Shown piece after piece: positions 1 to 5,939 of a DNA stretch of 6,846 bases. Where the stretch lies: positions 1-6,846 of the forward strand of contig JACCUF010000211.1 in NCBI GenBank assembly GCA_013811975.1, read 5' to 3'. Under the pieces are notes generated by a model. The model was not told the origin of the DNA. It saw only the letters and a program-made list of their open reading frames with translations, and ran no database searches. The stretch comes from Geodermatophilaceae bacterium. Lineage in GTDB: Bacteria; Actinomycetota; Actinomycetes; Mycobacteriales; Geodermatophilaceae. Every line of letters starts with the position of its first letter. Position 1 is the first letter of the stretch. The translations under genes were made by a program, and so were the position numbers.

Positions 1-721
1 CCTTGGCCCTGGCCTGCTGCTCGAGCGGGTCCGCGGCTGCGCTGTCCACGAGTGCGGCGTGCTCAGCGTGCCGGAAGGCGGCGTTCTCGTCGAGGCTGAC
101 CTTGCCGTCCAGGGCCAGGACCGTGCCGTCCGGGGTCTTGGCCAGTGGGTTCACCTCGACCAGCGTCGCGTCCTCGCTGACGAACACCTTCCACAACGAC
201 ACCGCGATCGCGACAACCTGGTCGGCGACATCGCCGGGAAATCTTGCGGCGGTGACGATCTCGCGCGCGAGTGCCTCGTCCACGCCGACAGTGGCATCGA
301 TCGGAATCCTGGCCAGAGCGTCGGGATTGTTGGCCGCCACCTCTTCGATCTCGACGCCACCCTCGACGGAGGCGATACACAGAAAGGCGCGATTGGCTCG
401 GTCGAGCAGGTAGGAGAAGTAGTACTCCTCGGCGATGTCGCTGGCCTGGGCGATCAGCACCCGGTGGACGGTGTGCCCCTTGATGTCCATGCCGAGGATG
501 TCGGCGGCGCGGGCCCGTGCGTCCTCGGGCGTGTCGGCGAGTTTCACCCCACCGGCCTTGCCCCGTCCACCGGTCTTGACCTGAGCCTTGACCACGACCT
601 GACCACCGATGTCAGCGGCGATGTCGCGAGCCTGTTCGGGGGTGGTCGCCACCCCGCCGGCCAGTACGGGCACGCCGTACGAGGCGAAGACGTCACGCGC
701 CTGATACTCGTAGAGGTCCAC
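1..721 (-). CDS. sucC: Succinyl-CoA synthetase (ADP-forming) beta subunit, 3' end outside window
   Basis: The 240 visible residues match the N-terminal ATP-grasp part of SucC, which with SucD converts succinyl-CoA to succinate with nucleotide triphosphate formation in the TCA cycle, in the cytoplasm. The protein opens MDLYEYQARDVFASYGVP, the usual SucC opening. VKAQVKTGGRGKAGGVK (residues 44-60) is the nucleotide-binding segment, VEGGVEIEEVA (119-129) is typical of the family, and EVNPL (189-193) with D205 are the expected metal-binding Asn and Asp. Family members are about 390 residues, so roughly 150 are missing past the left edge, where sucD normally follows. The start is GTG at 721, fixed by the conserved opening. 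No Shine-Dalgarno precedes it; a TATCGT hexamer lies 8 nt upstream. The B12-binding gene ends 61 bp upstream on the same strand. No internal stop or missing key residue is seen in the visible part. Confidence 0.97.
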   Translation of the reverse strand, partial: MDLYEYQARDVFASYGVPVLAGGVATTPEQARDIAADIGGQVVVKAQVKTGGRGKAGGVKLADTPEDARARAADILGMDIKGHTVHRVLIAQASDIAEEYYFSYLLDRANRAFLCIASVEGGVEIEEVAANNPDALARIPIDATVGVDEALAREIVTAARFPGDVADQVVAIAVSLWKVFVSEDATLVEVNPLAKTPDGTVLALDGKVSLDENAAFRHAEHAALVDSAAADPLEQQARAK

Positions 722-729
722 GGACGGCG

Positions 730-735
730 ACGATA
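730..735 (-). promoter_or_regulatory. Candidate -10 element of sucC (TATCGT)
   Basis: TATCGT on the minus strand fits the actinobacterial TANNNT -10 pattern. It ends 8 nt before the GTG at 721, so the transcript would begin 1-3 nt before the start codon, i.e. an essentially leaderless mRNA. This agrees with the lack of a Shine-Dalgarno. No convincing -35 hexamer is visible at 17-18 nt spacing (GGTCCG lies there). Confidence 0.4.
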
Positions 736-752
736 GCGAAGCTCTGGAACCT

Positions 753-768
753 CGGACCCCCCGGTCTG
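753..768 (-). other. Small hairpin in the spacer upstream of sucC
   Basis: On the minus strand CAGACC and GGTCCG flank a GGGG loop: a 6-bp stem with one G-U pair. It lies between the end of the B12-binding gene and the sucC start. It could weaken read-through from the upstream gene, but it has no U tract and may be chance in such GC-rich DNA. Confidence 0.2.
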
Positions 769-782
769 CGCCTTGGTCTCGT

Positions 783-1187
783 TCAGACGGCGGACGCGCT
801 GACGTTCCTACGTACCCAGTCCACAATGTCGGTGGTCGTGGCACCCGGGGTGAAAATCTTGGCTACGCCCAGTTCCTCGAGTTCCGGGATGTCGGCGTCC
901 GGCACGATGCCGCCGCCAAAGACCAGGACATCGTCGATCTCGCGCTCCCGCAGTAAGTCGGTGAGTCGGCGAAACAAAGTCATGTGGGCGCCGGAGAGCA
1001 CCGAGAGCCCGACGGCGTCGGCATCCTCCTGGATGACCGTCTCGACGATCTGTTCCGGCGTCTGATGCAGGCCGGTGTAGATGACTTCCATCCCTGCATC
1101 GCGTAGAGCGCGGGCCACGACCTTGGCTCCGCGGTCATGACCGTCGAGGCCGGGCTTGGCGACCACGACCCGGATCCGCTCGCTCAT
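783..1187 (-). CDS. Stand-alone cobalamin-binding subunit of an acyl-CoA mutase (IcmB / methylmalonyl-CoA mutase C-terminal type)
   Basis: This 134-residue protein is a complete B12-binding (Rossmann-like) domain with nothing else attached. It begins with VVVAKPGLDGHDRGAK (residues 7-22), carrying the D15-x-H17-x-x-G20 motif whose His replaces dimethylbenzimidazole as the lower cobalt ligand. Further signatures are GLSVLSGAH (60-68) and FGGGIVPD (90-97), then FTPGATTTDIVDWV near the end. Its length matches small subunits such as Streptomyces IcmB (isobutyryl-CoA mutase), which as I recall also lies close to pcrA and sucC. The catalytic large subunit is not in the window, so the substrate (methylmalonyl-, isobutyryl- or 2-hydroxyisobutyryl-CoA) cannot be decided. 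I chose ATG at 1187; GTG at 1196 would add three residues. No Shine-Dalgarno is seen. The upstream membrane gene stops at 1198, 10 nt before this start, suggesting joint transcription. Confidence 0.93.
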   Translation of the reverse strand: MSERIRVVVAKPGLDGHDRGAKVVARALRDAGMEVIYTGLHQTPEQIVETVIQEDADAVGLSVLSGAHMTLFRRLTDLLREREIDDVLVFGGGIVPDADIPELEELGVAKIFTPGATTTDIVDWVRRNVSASAV

Positions 1188-1194
1188 GCGCGCC

Positions 1195-1200
1195 ACATTA
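1195..1200 (-). promoter_or_regulatory. Candidate -10 element of the B12-binding gene (TAATGT)
   Basis: TAATGT on the minus strand ends 7 nt before the ATG at 1187, placing a possible transcript start about 1 nt before the ATG. Its first three bases are the TAA stop of the upstream gene, so the match partly follows from that stop codon and is weaker evidence than the sites before pcrA and sucC. Co-transcription from 2325 remains equally likely. Confidence 0.25.
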
Positions 1201-2325
1201 ACCGTTCTTCAGCGCGCGACGGCTGGCCGGACGCATCGGGAGCCCACGCGTGATGGGTCCTACCGGAGGCTCCCAACGCAAAGCCACAACAGTGAGACCG
1301 GCATAGGCCAGCGCCACGACGAACAGCCCCCAGCCCCCGACGGTGGCCTCGATATCTGCCGACCGCGCCGCCTCGGCCAGCCCTCGCCCAGCCAGTGCGA
1401 CGACGTACCCCGTGAAAGCAGCCAACGCTCCGACGACGGCCAGCCGCGGTCGCAGGGTCGTGACATAGACCGAGAAGAGGACCAGCACGCCACCGAGCAG
1501 CAGGCCAGAAGTCAATGCCAGACCGGGACGATCGAACAGCCCGACCGCGCCCTCGACCGGGATCAGAGTCTCGACCGGGCGTAGCTGGCCGGCGATGGGT
1601 TGCTGGGTGACGGTCACCTGGTCCGGGACCCGGACCAGAGTGGCGGCCAGGGAAAGCACGGCGGCCACCCCACTCACCGCGGCCAGACCACCGAGTACGG
1701 GTCGTCCGGGATCCAGGCTCTCGCTGTCATCCATCACTACGCGCGACCACAGCCAGCCGACCGCGAGTCCGACTCCGATCAACACTGTCAGCCCGGTTAC
1801 TCCGACGTACCACCCGGCCAGCGGTTCCACCTCACTGGTGAGCAGTCGTCGTCCGGCGATGATCTCGAACCGGCCCCGCGCCGACGCCTGGCTTGCCCAG
1901 TACAGCTCACCGATCAACCCGGCTGCCGACAGTGCTCCGGCGACGCCCAGCGCGGCCAGCCCAAGTCGGGGGTAGTGGCCGAGCACGACACTGACACCGG
2001 CGACGACGACCACCAGCGGCCAAATCCAGGACACCAGCATGGTCGCCAGGGAGTCGCCCAGAACGACTCGTTCCCCGTCAACGGCGAGATATGGCAGCCC
2101 ACCGGCGACTGCGAGCAGTGCCCCGCCGAGGACTCCGAATCCACCGACCAGCCGGCTGGCGCTGGGAACGCTCCCCAGAACGACCTCGCCGGCCGGTTCG
2201 CGACGGGTGGGCCTGCCGCCCGCCTGCTTCGTGGGCTTCGTGGGCTTCTTCTGCCCGGTGCGAGAGTGCGTGGGACGACTCGCCGGAACGGCTCGCGCGG
2301 CGCGTCCGCGCTTGTTCGGAGGCAT
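1198..2325 (-). CDS. Unrecognised multi-pass membrane protein with a basic N-terminal tail
   Basis: This 375-residue protein is not one I recognise. Residues 1-48 are a low-complexity basic tail rich in Arg, Lys, Pro and Thr, including GQKKPTKPTKQ, probably disordered and cytoplasmic. The rest reads as about eight hydrophobic segments, near residues 57-80, 94-116, 119-145, 171-194, 209-231, 268-290, 294-316 and 329-349. The longest loops are about 148-170 and 232-266 (with VTVTQQPIAGQLRPVETLIP). The C-terminus is basic (MRPASRRALKNG). I see no catalytic or transporter motif. The frame stays open upstream to an ATG at 2529, but those extra 68 residues look unlike a membrane protein and run into the M23 leader, so I take ATG at 2325, preceded by a TAGCGT hexamer. 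It ends 10 nt before the B12-binding gene, so the two are probably one transcript. Function unknown. Confidence 0.85.
   Translation of the reverse strand: MPPNKRGRAARAVPASRPTHSRTGQKKPTKPTKQAGGRPTRREPAGEVVLGSVPSASRLVGGFGVLGGALLAVAGGLPYLAVDGERVVLGDSLATMLVSWIWPLVVVVAGVSVVLGHYPRLGLAALGVAGALSAAGLIGELYWASQASARGRFEIIAGRRLLTSEVEPLAGWYVGVTGLTVLIGVGLAVGWLWSRVVMDDSESLDPGRPVLGGLAAVSGVAAVLSLAATLVRVPDQVTVTQQPIAGQLRPVETLIPVEGAVGLFDRPGLALTSGLLLGGVLVLFSVYVTTLRPRLAVVGALAAFTGYVVALAGRGLAEAARSADIEATVGGWGLFVVALAYAGLTVVALRWEPPVGPITRGLPMRPASRRALKNG
2227..2248 (-). repeat. Short 9-bp tandem repeat encoding the KPT units of the membrane protein tail
   Basis: On the plus strand CTTCGTGGG occurs twice back to back (2227-2235 and 2236-2244), followed by a partial CTTC. 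In the minus-strand gene this encodes the repeated Lys-Pro-Thr part of the N-terminal tail. Unit length is a multiple of three, so copy-number change would keep the frame. Confidence 0.6.
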
Positions 2326-2335
2326 GTCGGCGACG

Positions 2336-2341
2336 ACGCTA
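2336..2341 (-). promoter_or_regulatory. Candidate -10 element of the membrane protein gene (TAGCGT)
   Basis: TAGCGT on the minus strand fits TANNNT and ends 10 nt before the ATG at 2325, predicting a transcript start about 4 nt before that ATG. There is no Shine-Dalgarno between them. This supports ATG at 2325 over the upstream in-frame ATG at 2529. No clear -35 hexamer is seen. Confidence 0.4.
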
Positions 2342-2544
2342 GCAAGGCCGGCCGTCGGGTGAGTCCACCTCCACCCAGCCAGCGGGCGAGGCTGGTCGCC
2401 GAGCACCTCCGGCGCCCCGATCAGTCCCAGGCGATCGGCGCCAGCGCAGCCACCGGAGCGGCCGGACCCTGAGGGCCAGCGGCAATACCAGTCAGCCGGG
2501 ATCAAAAATATCGGGTGGGGGGTTTGCATCCCGTACCCAGGTTG

Positions 2545-2561
2545 GTTACGGTCGGGTCACG
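2545..2561 (+). promoter_or_regulatory. GTTACG-N5-GTCACG direct repeat, resembling an MtrA binding site
   Basis: GTTACG (2545-2550) and GTCACG (2556-2561) form a direct repeat with an 11-bp period, one helical turn, 47 bp upstream of the M23 start codon. MtrA, the response regulator of the actinobacterial MtrAB system, is known to bind pairs of GTNAC-type half-sites and to control secreted wall hydrolases. The match is by eye and from memory, and the repeat is short, so this is a candidate only. Confidence 0.4.
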
Positions 2562-2580
2562 GAGCCGAGCATGGGCTCCG
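2560..2580 (+). other. Perfect 7-bp hairpin in the M23 leader
   Basis: CGGAGCC (2560-2566) and GGCTCCG (2574-2580) pair perfectly around a GAGCATG loop, directly after the direct repeat and 27 nt before the start codon. It may be an mRNA structure in the leader or an operator dyad. No U tract follows, so a terminator is unlikely. Confidence 0.4.
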
Positions 2581-2607
2581 TTCTGCTGTTCAAATCATTG
2601 GGGTCTG

Positions 2608-3345
2608 GTGTCGCGTCACCGCACGCCTCGCGCGCAGCGCGAGGGGAGCCGCATTCCGCGACCACCCAGCAACCGGGGACCGCTGATCCTTGCAGCGCTC
2701 GTGATCGGTGCCGTACTGGCATGGCTGCCTGGTGGCATCTCGGCTCCGCAGGCGCCCACTGCGGTGAGCGCTGACAACCCGTACGGCATCGGCAGCGATA
2801 CCGGTTTTCCGTTGGACGCCGACGGCGCCCCCCGCCAGGCCATCTCGGAGGCCGAAGCCGCTGCCCGCCTCGAGGCGATGGCTGCCTCGCGTGATTCGCG
2901 CGCCGCCGACGACGCCGCGGCGGCCGCCGTTCCCAGGTACGTCCTGCCGCTGTCCGGCCGGCTCACCAGTTGCTTTTGCATGCGTTGGGGGACGATGCAT
3001 CAGGGCCTTGACATCGCAGCCCCAACGGGCACCCCGATAGTCGCCCCCGAGGACGGAGTGGTGCTCGAAGCTGGGCCCTCTGGCGGCTACGGGAATGTCG
3101 TCTACCTGCAGCATGCGAACGGCGATGTAACCCTGTACGGGCACATGTCCAAGGTCCTCGTGCAGGCCGGCCAGATCGTGCTGGCCGGCGAGGTCATAGC
3201 TGAGGTCGGATCCACCGGTTACTCGACGGGTCCGCACCTGCATTTCGAAGTCCACCCAGGCGGCCGCGACAGTGCGGCTGCAGATCCTGCCGCATGGCTG
3301 CTCGAGCGCGGGATCGATATCGCCGCCCTGCCCACCAGCGACTGA
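2608..3345 (+). CDS. Secreted or membrane-anchored M23 (LytM-type) zinc endopeptidase
   Basis: The 245-residue protein has a basic start (MSRHRTPRAQREGSR), a hydrophobic segment at about residues 24-42 acting as signal peptide or anchor, an Ala/Glu-rich linker (about 75-108) and one M23 domain (about 110-230). Zinc ligands expected for the family are present: H131 and D135 in MHQGLDIAAP, and H212 in GPHLHFEV; H179 in LYGHM is the catalytic-type His. It should cut peptidoglycan cross-bridge or stem peptides outside the membrane, although some M23 proteins are only activators. SCFCMRWG (121-128) has two Cys where I expect Gly in the common SGFG form. I chose GTG at 2608 with GGGG at 2600-2603 as a weak ribosome site; an upstream in-frame GTG at 2515 would add a Cys/Trp-containing stretch covering the leader hairpin and looks non-coding. 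It is convergent with pcrA and divergent from the membrane protein gene. Confidence 0.93.
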   Translation: MSRHRTPRAQREGSRIPRPPSNRGPLILAALVIGAVLAWLPGGISAPQAPTAVSADNPYGIGSDTGFPLDADGAPRQAISEAEAAARLEAMAASRDSRAADDAAAAAVPRYVLPLSGRLTSCFCMRWGTMHQGLDIAAPTGTPIVAPEDGVVLEAGPSGGYGNVVYLQHANGDVTLYGHMSKVLVQAGQIVLAGEVIAEVGSTGYSTGPHLHFEVHPGGRDSAAADPAAWLLERGIDIAALPTSD

Positions 3346-3354
3346 CTTCTCCTT

Positions 3355-3382
3355 ACCTGGGAGCCGGGTCGGCTCGCCAGGT
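3355..3382. terminator. Bulged hairpin between convergent genes, likely bidirectional terminator
   Basis: ACCTGG (3355-3360) plus GAGCC (3361-3365) pair with GGCTC (3371-3375) and CCAGGT (3377-3382) around a GGGTC loop. This gives an 11-bp stem with a single bulged G at 3376. It lies centrally in the 56-bp gap between the M23 stop and the pcrA stop, so it can serve both strands. Neither side has a U tract, as is common for actinobacterial terminators. Confidence 0.65.
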
Positions 3383-3401
3383 TCACCGAATGTCCTGCGC
3401 G

Positions 3402-5774
3402 CTAGAGCTTGTGGACCGGGGCGTAGCGCAGGATCAGGCGCTTGTATCCCCCCGTACCGAAGTCGATCGTGGCCTGAGCCTTCTCGCCGACCCCGGAGAC
3501 CGCGGTGACCGTGCCCAGTCCGAAGGCGTCGTGGGTGACTCGATCCCCTGGTTCCAGCGTGATCATCGGACGGCTGCCGAAGCCGCCGCGAAGTCCGCCA
3601 CTGGACAGCCCCGTGGCTGCCACCCGAGCCTGCGCCGAGCCGAGCGGAGATGCAGGTGCGGCCTGCATGCGTTCCCAGCTCACGAGATCGGGCGGTAGCT
3701 CGTCGAGGAACCGGGACGGGGGGTTGTACGACGGCTGACCCCACGCCGCTCGCGCAGCCGCGCGAGAGATGTAGAGCCGCTTCTGAGCTCGGGTGATTCC
3801 GACATAAGCCAGTCGGCGCTCCTCTTCCAGTTCTCGTGGATCTCCGAGTGATCGCATGTGCGGAAAGATGCCGTCCTCGAGTCCGGCCAGGAAGACCACC
3901 GGGAACTCGAGACCTTTCGCGGTGTGCAGGGTCATCAGCGTGACGACGCCAGCGTCGTCCCCGGCGACCGGGACGCTGTCGGCATCCGCGACGAGGGAGA
4001 CCTGTTCGAGGAAGTCAAGCAGCCCACCCTCGACATGAGCCGCCTCGAATTCGGCAGCCACCGACACGAGCTCGGTGAGGTTGTCCACCCGGCTCTCATC
4101 CTGGGGATCATCGGAGTTGGCCAAGGCCTCGAAGTAGCCAGTCTGATCCAGGACCCCTTGCAGGATCGCCGACGGACCGACGCCAGCGACCACCTGATCG
4201 GCAAAGGTGTCCATGAGTGCGGTGTACTCCGCGATCGCCGCGGCCGACCGCGGATTGATGCCCGGCGCATTGTCGGCCAGGCGGAGGGCGTCGGTGAAGC
4301 TGATCCGCTCCCGTGAGGCCAACGCTTCGACGCAGGCCTCCGCCCGGTCGCCGATTCCCCGTCGGGGAGTGTTCAGGATCCGGCGCACGCTGACCACGTC
4401 ATCCGGGTTGGCGATAGCCCGCAGATAGGCCAGGGCGTCCCTGACCTCCTTGCGCTCGTAGAAGCGCACTCCGCCGACGACCTTGTACGGCAGGCCGACC
4501 CGGATGAAGATTTCCTCGAAGACCCGGGAAGCACTGTTTGTCCGATAGAAGATGGCGACGTCAGCGGGCCTGGCCTGGCCCGCGTCGGTCAGCTTGTCGA
4601 TCTGCTCTGCGACCCAGGCGGCCTCGTCGTGCTCGTTGTCAGCGACGTACCCGCGGATCAGCTCCCCCGCACCTGCATCGGACCAGAGGTTCTTGGCCCG
4701 GCGCGCGGTGTTGCGGGTGATCACCGAATTGGCCGCCGACAGGATGGTTTGGGTCGAGCGGTAGTTCTGCTCGAGCAGGACAGTCGTGGCGTCGGGGTAG
4801 TCCCGCTCGAATTCGTCGATGTTGCGGATCGTGGCGCCGCGGAAGGCATAGATCGACTGGTCGGCATCGCCGACGACGCACAGCTCGCCCGGCTCGAGAT
4901 CCTCGCCCGCGCCGACCACGTCGCCATCCGACGTATAGCGCTGCGGACGCCCGACCAACTCGCGGATGAGCATGTACTGCGCGTGGTTGGTGTCCTGGTA
5001 CTCATCCACCAAGACATGCCGGAATCTGCGGCGGTAGTATTCTGTCACGTCCGGAAACGCTTGCAGCGCATGCACTGTGGTCATGATGAGGTCGTCGAAG
5101 TCCATGGCGTTGGCCTCACGCAGCCGGCGCTGGTACATCCGGTAGGCCTCGGCGAGCACCTTCTCAGGAGCCGTGGTCGCCGAGAAGGACTCGTCGTCGA
5201 TCAGCTCGTTCTTGAGGTTGCTCACCTGGTTGACCAGCAGTCGACCCGGATAACGCCGCGGGTCGAGATCGAGGTCCCGAGCGACCATCGTCATCAGTCG
5301 CTGGGAGTCGGCCTGATCGTAGATCGAGAAGGTGCTCTTGAAACCGATCGTCTTGGCATGCTCGCGCAGGATTCGTACACACATCGAGTGAAAGGTTGAT
5401 ACCCACATGACCCGGGCTCGACCGCCCACGAGGCTGGCCACCCGGTTCTTCATTTCCCCTGCCGCCTTGTTCGTAAAGGTGATGGCCAGGATCGAGCCGG
5501 GTGCCACATCTCGTGCAGCGAGCAGGTAGGCGATCCGGTGGGCGAGCACGCGCGTCTTTCCCGACCCGGCGCCCGCAACGATCAGCAGTGGACCTCCCTC
5601 GTGGGTCACTGCTTCGCGTTGCGAGGGGTTCAGAACGTCGAGGAGGGCAGCGATCCGTAGCTCCCGAGGGTCGTCCTGGGCAGCGGCCGCCCGGGCGCCG
5701 TCAGCGGCATCGTCCTCGACGATTGCCCGTTGCGCGTCCTGGGGCAGGTAGTCAATGGCTGCGAAAGAGGACAT
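3402..5774 (-). CDS. pcrA: ATP-dependent DNA helicase PcrA/UvrD (UvrD1-type, superfamily 1A)
   Basis: The 790-residue protein has all SF1A helicase motifs in order: Q motif LNPSQREAV (48-56), Walker A GAGSGKT (68-74), Ia ITFTNKAAGEM (98-108), II VDEYQD (256-261), III GDADQSIYAFRGA (302-314), IV QNYRST (336-341), V HTAKGLEF (617-624) and VI GITRAQKRLY (659-668). The C-terminal segment from about 742 (PGDRVTHDAFGLGTV) is the Tudor-like domain that in UvrD1/PcrA contacts RNA polymerase or Ku. It unwinds 3'-5' in nucleotide excision repair and removes replication and recombination blocks, in the cytoplasm. Length is normal for the family. Residues 1-40 form an acidic, Ala-rich extension. ATG at 5774 lacks a Shine-Dalgarno but has TAGAGT 9 nt upstream. 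Transcription is convergent with the M23 gene. Upstream lies the transposase scar, not a conserved neighbour. Confidence 0.97.
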   Translation of the reverse strand: MSSFAAIDYLPQDAQRAIVEDDAADGARAAAAQDDPRELRIAALLDVLNPSQREAVTHEGGPLLIVAGAGSGKTRVLAHRIAYLLAARDVAPGSILAITFTNKAAGEMKNRVASLVGGRARVMWVSTFHSMCVRILREHAKTIGFKSTFSIYDQADSQRLMTMVARDLDLDPRRYPGRLLVNQVSNLKNELIDDESFSATTAPEKVLAEAYRMYQRRLREANAMDFDDLIMTTVHALQAFPDVTEYYRRRFRHVLVDEYQDTNHAQYMLIRELVGRPQRYTSDGDVVGAGEDLEPGELCVVGDADQSIYAFRGATIRNIDEFERDYPDATTVLLEQNYRSTQTILSAANSVITRNTARRAKNLWSDAGAGELIRGYVADNEHDEAAWVAEQIDKLTDAGQARPADVAIFYRTNSASRVFEEIFIRVGLPYKVVGGVRFYERKEVRDALAYLRAIANPDDVVSVRRILNTPRRGIGDRAEACVEALASRERISFTDALRLADNAPGINPRSAAAIAEYTALMDTFADQVVAGVGPSAILQGVLDQTGYFEALANSDDPQDESRVDNLTELVSVAAEFEAAHVEGGLLDFLEQVSLVADADSVPVAGDDAGVVTLMTLHTAKGLEFPVVFLAGLEDGIFPHMRSLGDPRELEEERRLAYVGITRAQKRLYISRAAARAAWGQPSYNPPSRFLDELPPDLVSWERMQAAPASPLGSAQARVAATGLSSGGLRGGFGSRPMITLEPGDRVTHDAFGLGTVTAVSGVGEKAQATIDFGTGGYKRLILRYAPVHKL

Positions 5775-5783
5775 GTCGGTACG

Positions 5784-5789
5784 ACTCTA
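5784..5789 (-). promoter_or_regulatory. Candidate -10 element of pcrA (TAGAGT)
   Basis: TAGAGT on the minus strand ends 9 nt before the pcrA ATG, predicting a transcript start about 3 nt before it. The hexamer at 17-nt spacing is TCGGTG (5807-5812), a poor -35. The transposase remnant starts at 5814, immediately behind this promoter. Confidence 0.45.
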
Positions 5790-5813
5790 CGGCGCCGATC
5801 GGACTTCACCGAC

Positions 5814-5834
5814 CTAGGACGTGTCTCCTAAGTC
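5814..5834. mobile_element. Probable surviving end of the IS element
   Basis: CTAGGACGTGTCTCCTAAG immediately follows the transposase frame, where the terminal inverted repeat of a compact IS would lie. CTAG also fits the C(T/A)A(G/A) target duplication of the IS5 group. A 9-bp inverted copy of CGTGTCTCC (5820-5828) occurs at 6299-6307. No matching second target duplication was found, so the boundaries are inferred. Confidence 0.35.
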
Positions 5835-5933
5835 GCGGGCTTTGTGATCGCCGGGCACGGGCACGGGGATCACGCTGCCGATGCCGCGGGTCCTGAGGTG
5901 AGCGCGGATCGCGCGCGAGGAGTAGGCCTTGCC
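5814..5933 (-). pseudogene. Remnant of an IS5-type transposase
   Basis: The minus-strand frame from 5933 to the TAG at 5814 reads GKAYSSRAIRAHLRTRGIGS then VIPVPVPGDHKARDLGDTS. The part up to VIPVP matches, from memory, the conserved DKAYSSRAIRAHLRRRGIxxVIPxP block in the DDE domain of a common actinobacterial IS5-group transposase. After that the usual DQxxxRxRRG segment is missing and a short tail leads to a stop. Upstream the frame ends at a TGA (5940-5942), so the N-terminal half and first catalytic Asp are absent. This is a dead fragment of about 40 codons, apparently with an internal deletion joining mid-transposase to the element's end. It abuts the pcrA promoter. Recognition of the block is fairly firm; assigning an exact element is not possible here. 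Confidence 0.7.
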
Positions 5934-5939
5934 ACGCGT

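Larger units (their letters stand above)
2326..2607. promoter_or_regulatory. Divergent intergenic region between the membrane protein gene and the M23 peptidase gene
   Basis: This 282-bp spacer separates two genes reading away from each other. Apart from the sites listed separately, its notable content is a locally A/T-rich patch (about 2500-2512, atcaaaaatatc) that could serve a promoter in either direction. No convincing -35/-10 pair could be assigned for the M23 gene. I see no riboswitch of the c-di-AMP class, a possibility given that such riboswitches control some actinobacterial wall hydrolases. Confidence 0.55.

Noticed and set aside
59..736. Long open plus-strand frame opposite sucC
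   Set aside because: It is antisense to a clearly conserved SucC sequence; in GC-rich DNA such frames stay open by codon bias, and its translation is Gly/Asp/Arg-rich with no family resemblance.
1600..2472. 290-codon plus-strand frame opposite the membrane protein gene
   Set aside because: The minus strand gives a coherent multi-pass membrane protein, whereas this frame gives a Gln/Pro/Arg-rich string without domains and no suitable start region.
2326..2529. Longer membrane protein start at ATG 2529
   Set aside because: The extra 68 residues are unlike the rest of the protein and would overlap the M23 leader; ATG 2325 has a well-placed TANNNT hexamer.
2515..2607. Longer M23 start at GTG 2515
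   Set aside because: The added 31 residues contain Cys-Cys, Trp and no signal-peptide logic, and they cover the direct repeat and hairpin. A basic start directly before the hydrophobic segment favours 2608.
2480..2607. c-di-AMP (ydaO-type) riboswitch before the M23 gene
   Set aside because: Considered because such riboswitches precede some actinobacterial wall hydrolases, but the characteristic conserved segments and length are not present.
2590..3744. 384-codon minus-strand frame across M23, the terminator and the pcrA end
   Set aside because: It overlaps both the conserved M23 domain and the pcrA C-terminus and crosses the hairpin between them; its translation is Arg/Gly-rich shadow sequence.
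4629..5399. 256-codon plus-strand frame inside pcrA
   Set aside because: It is opposite helicase motifs II-IV, and shows no family resemblance.
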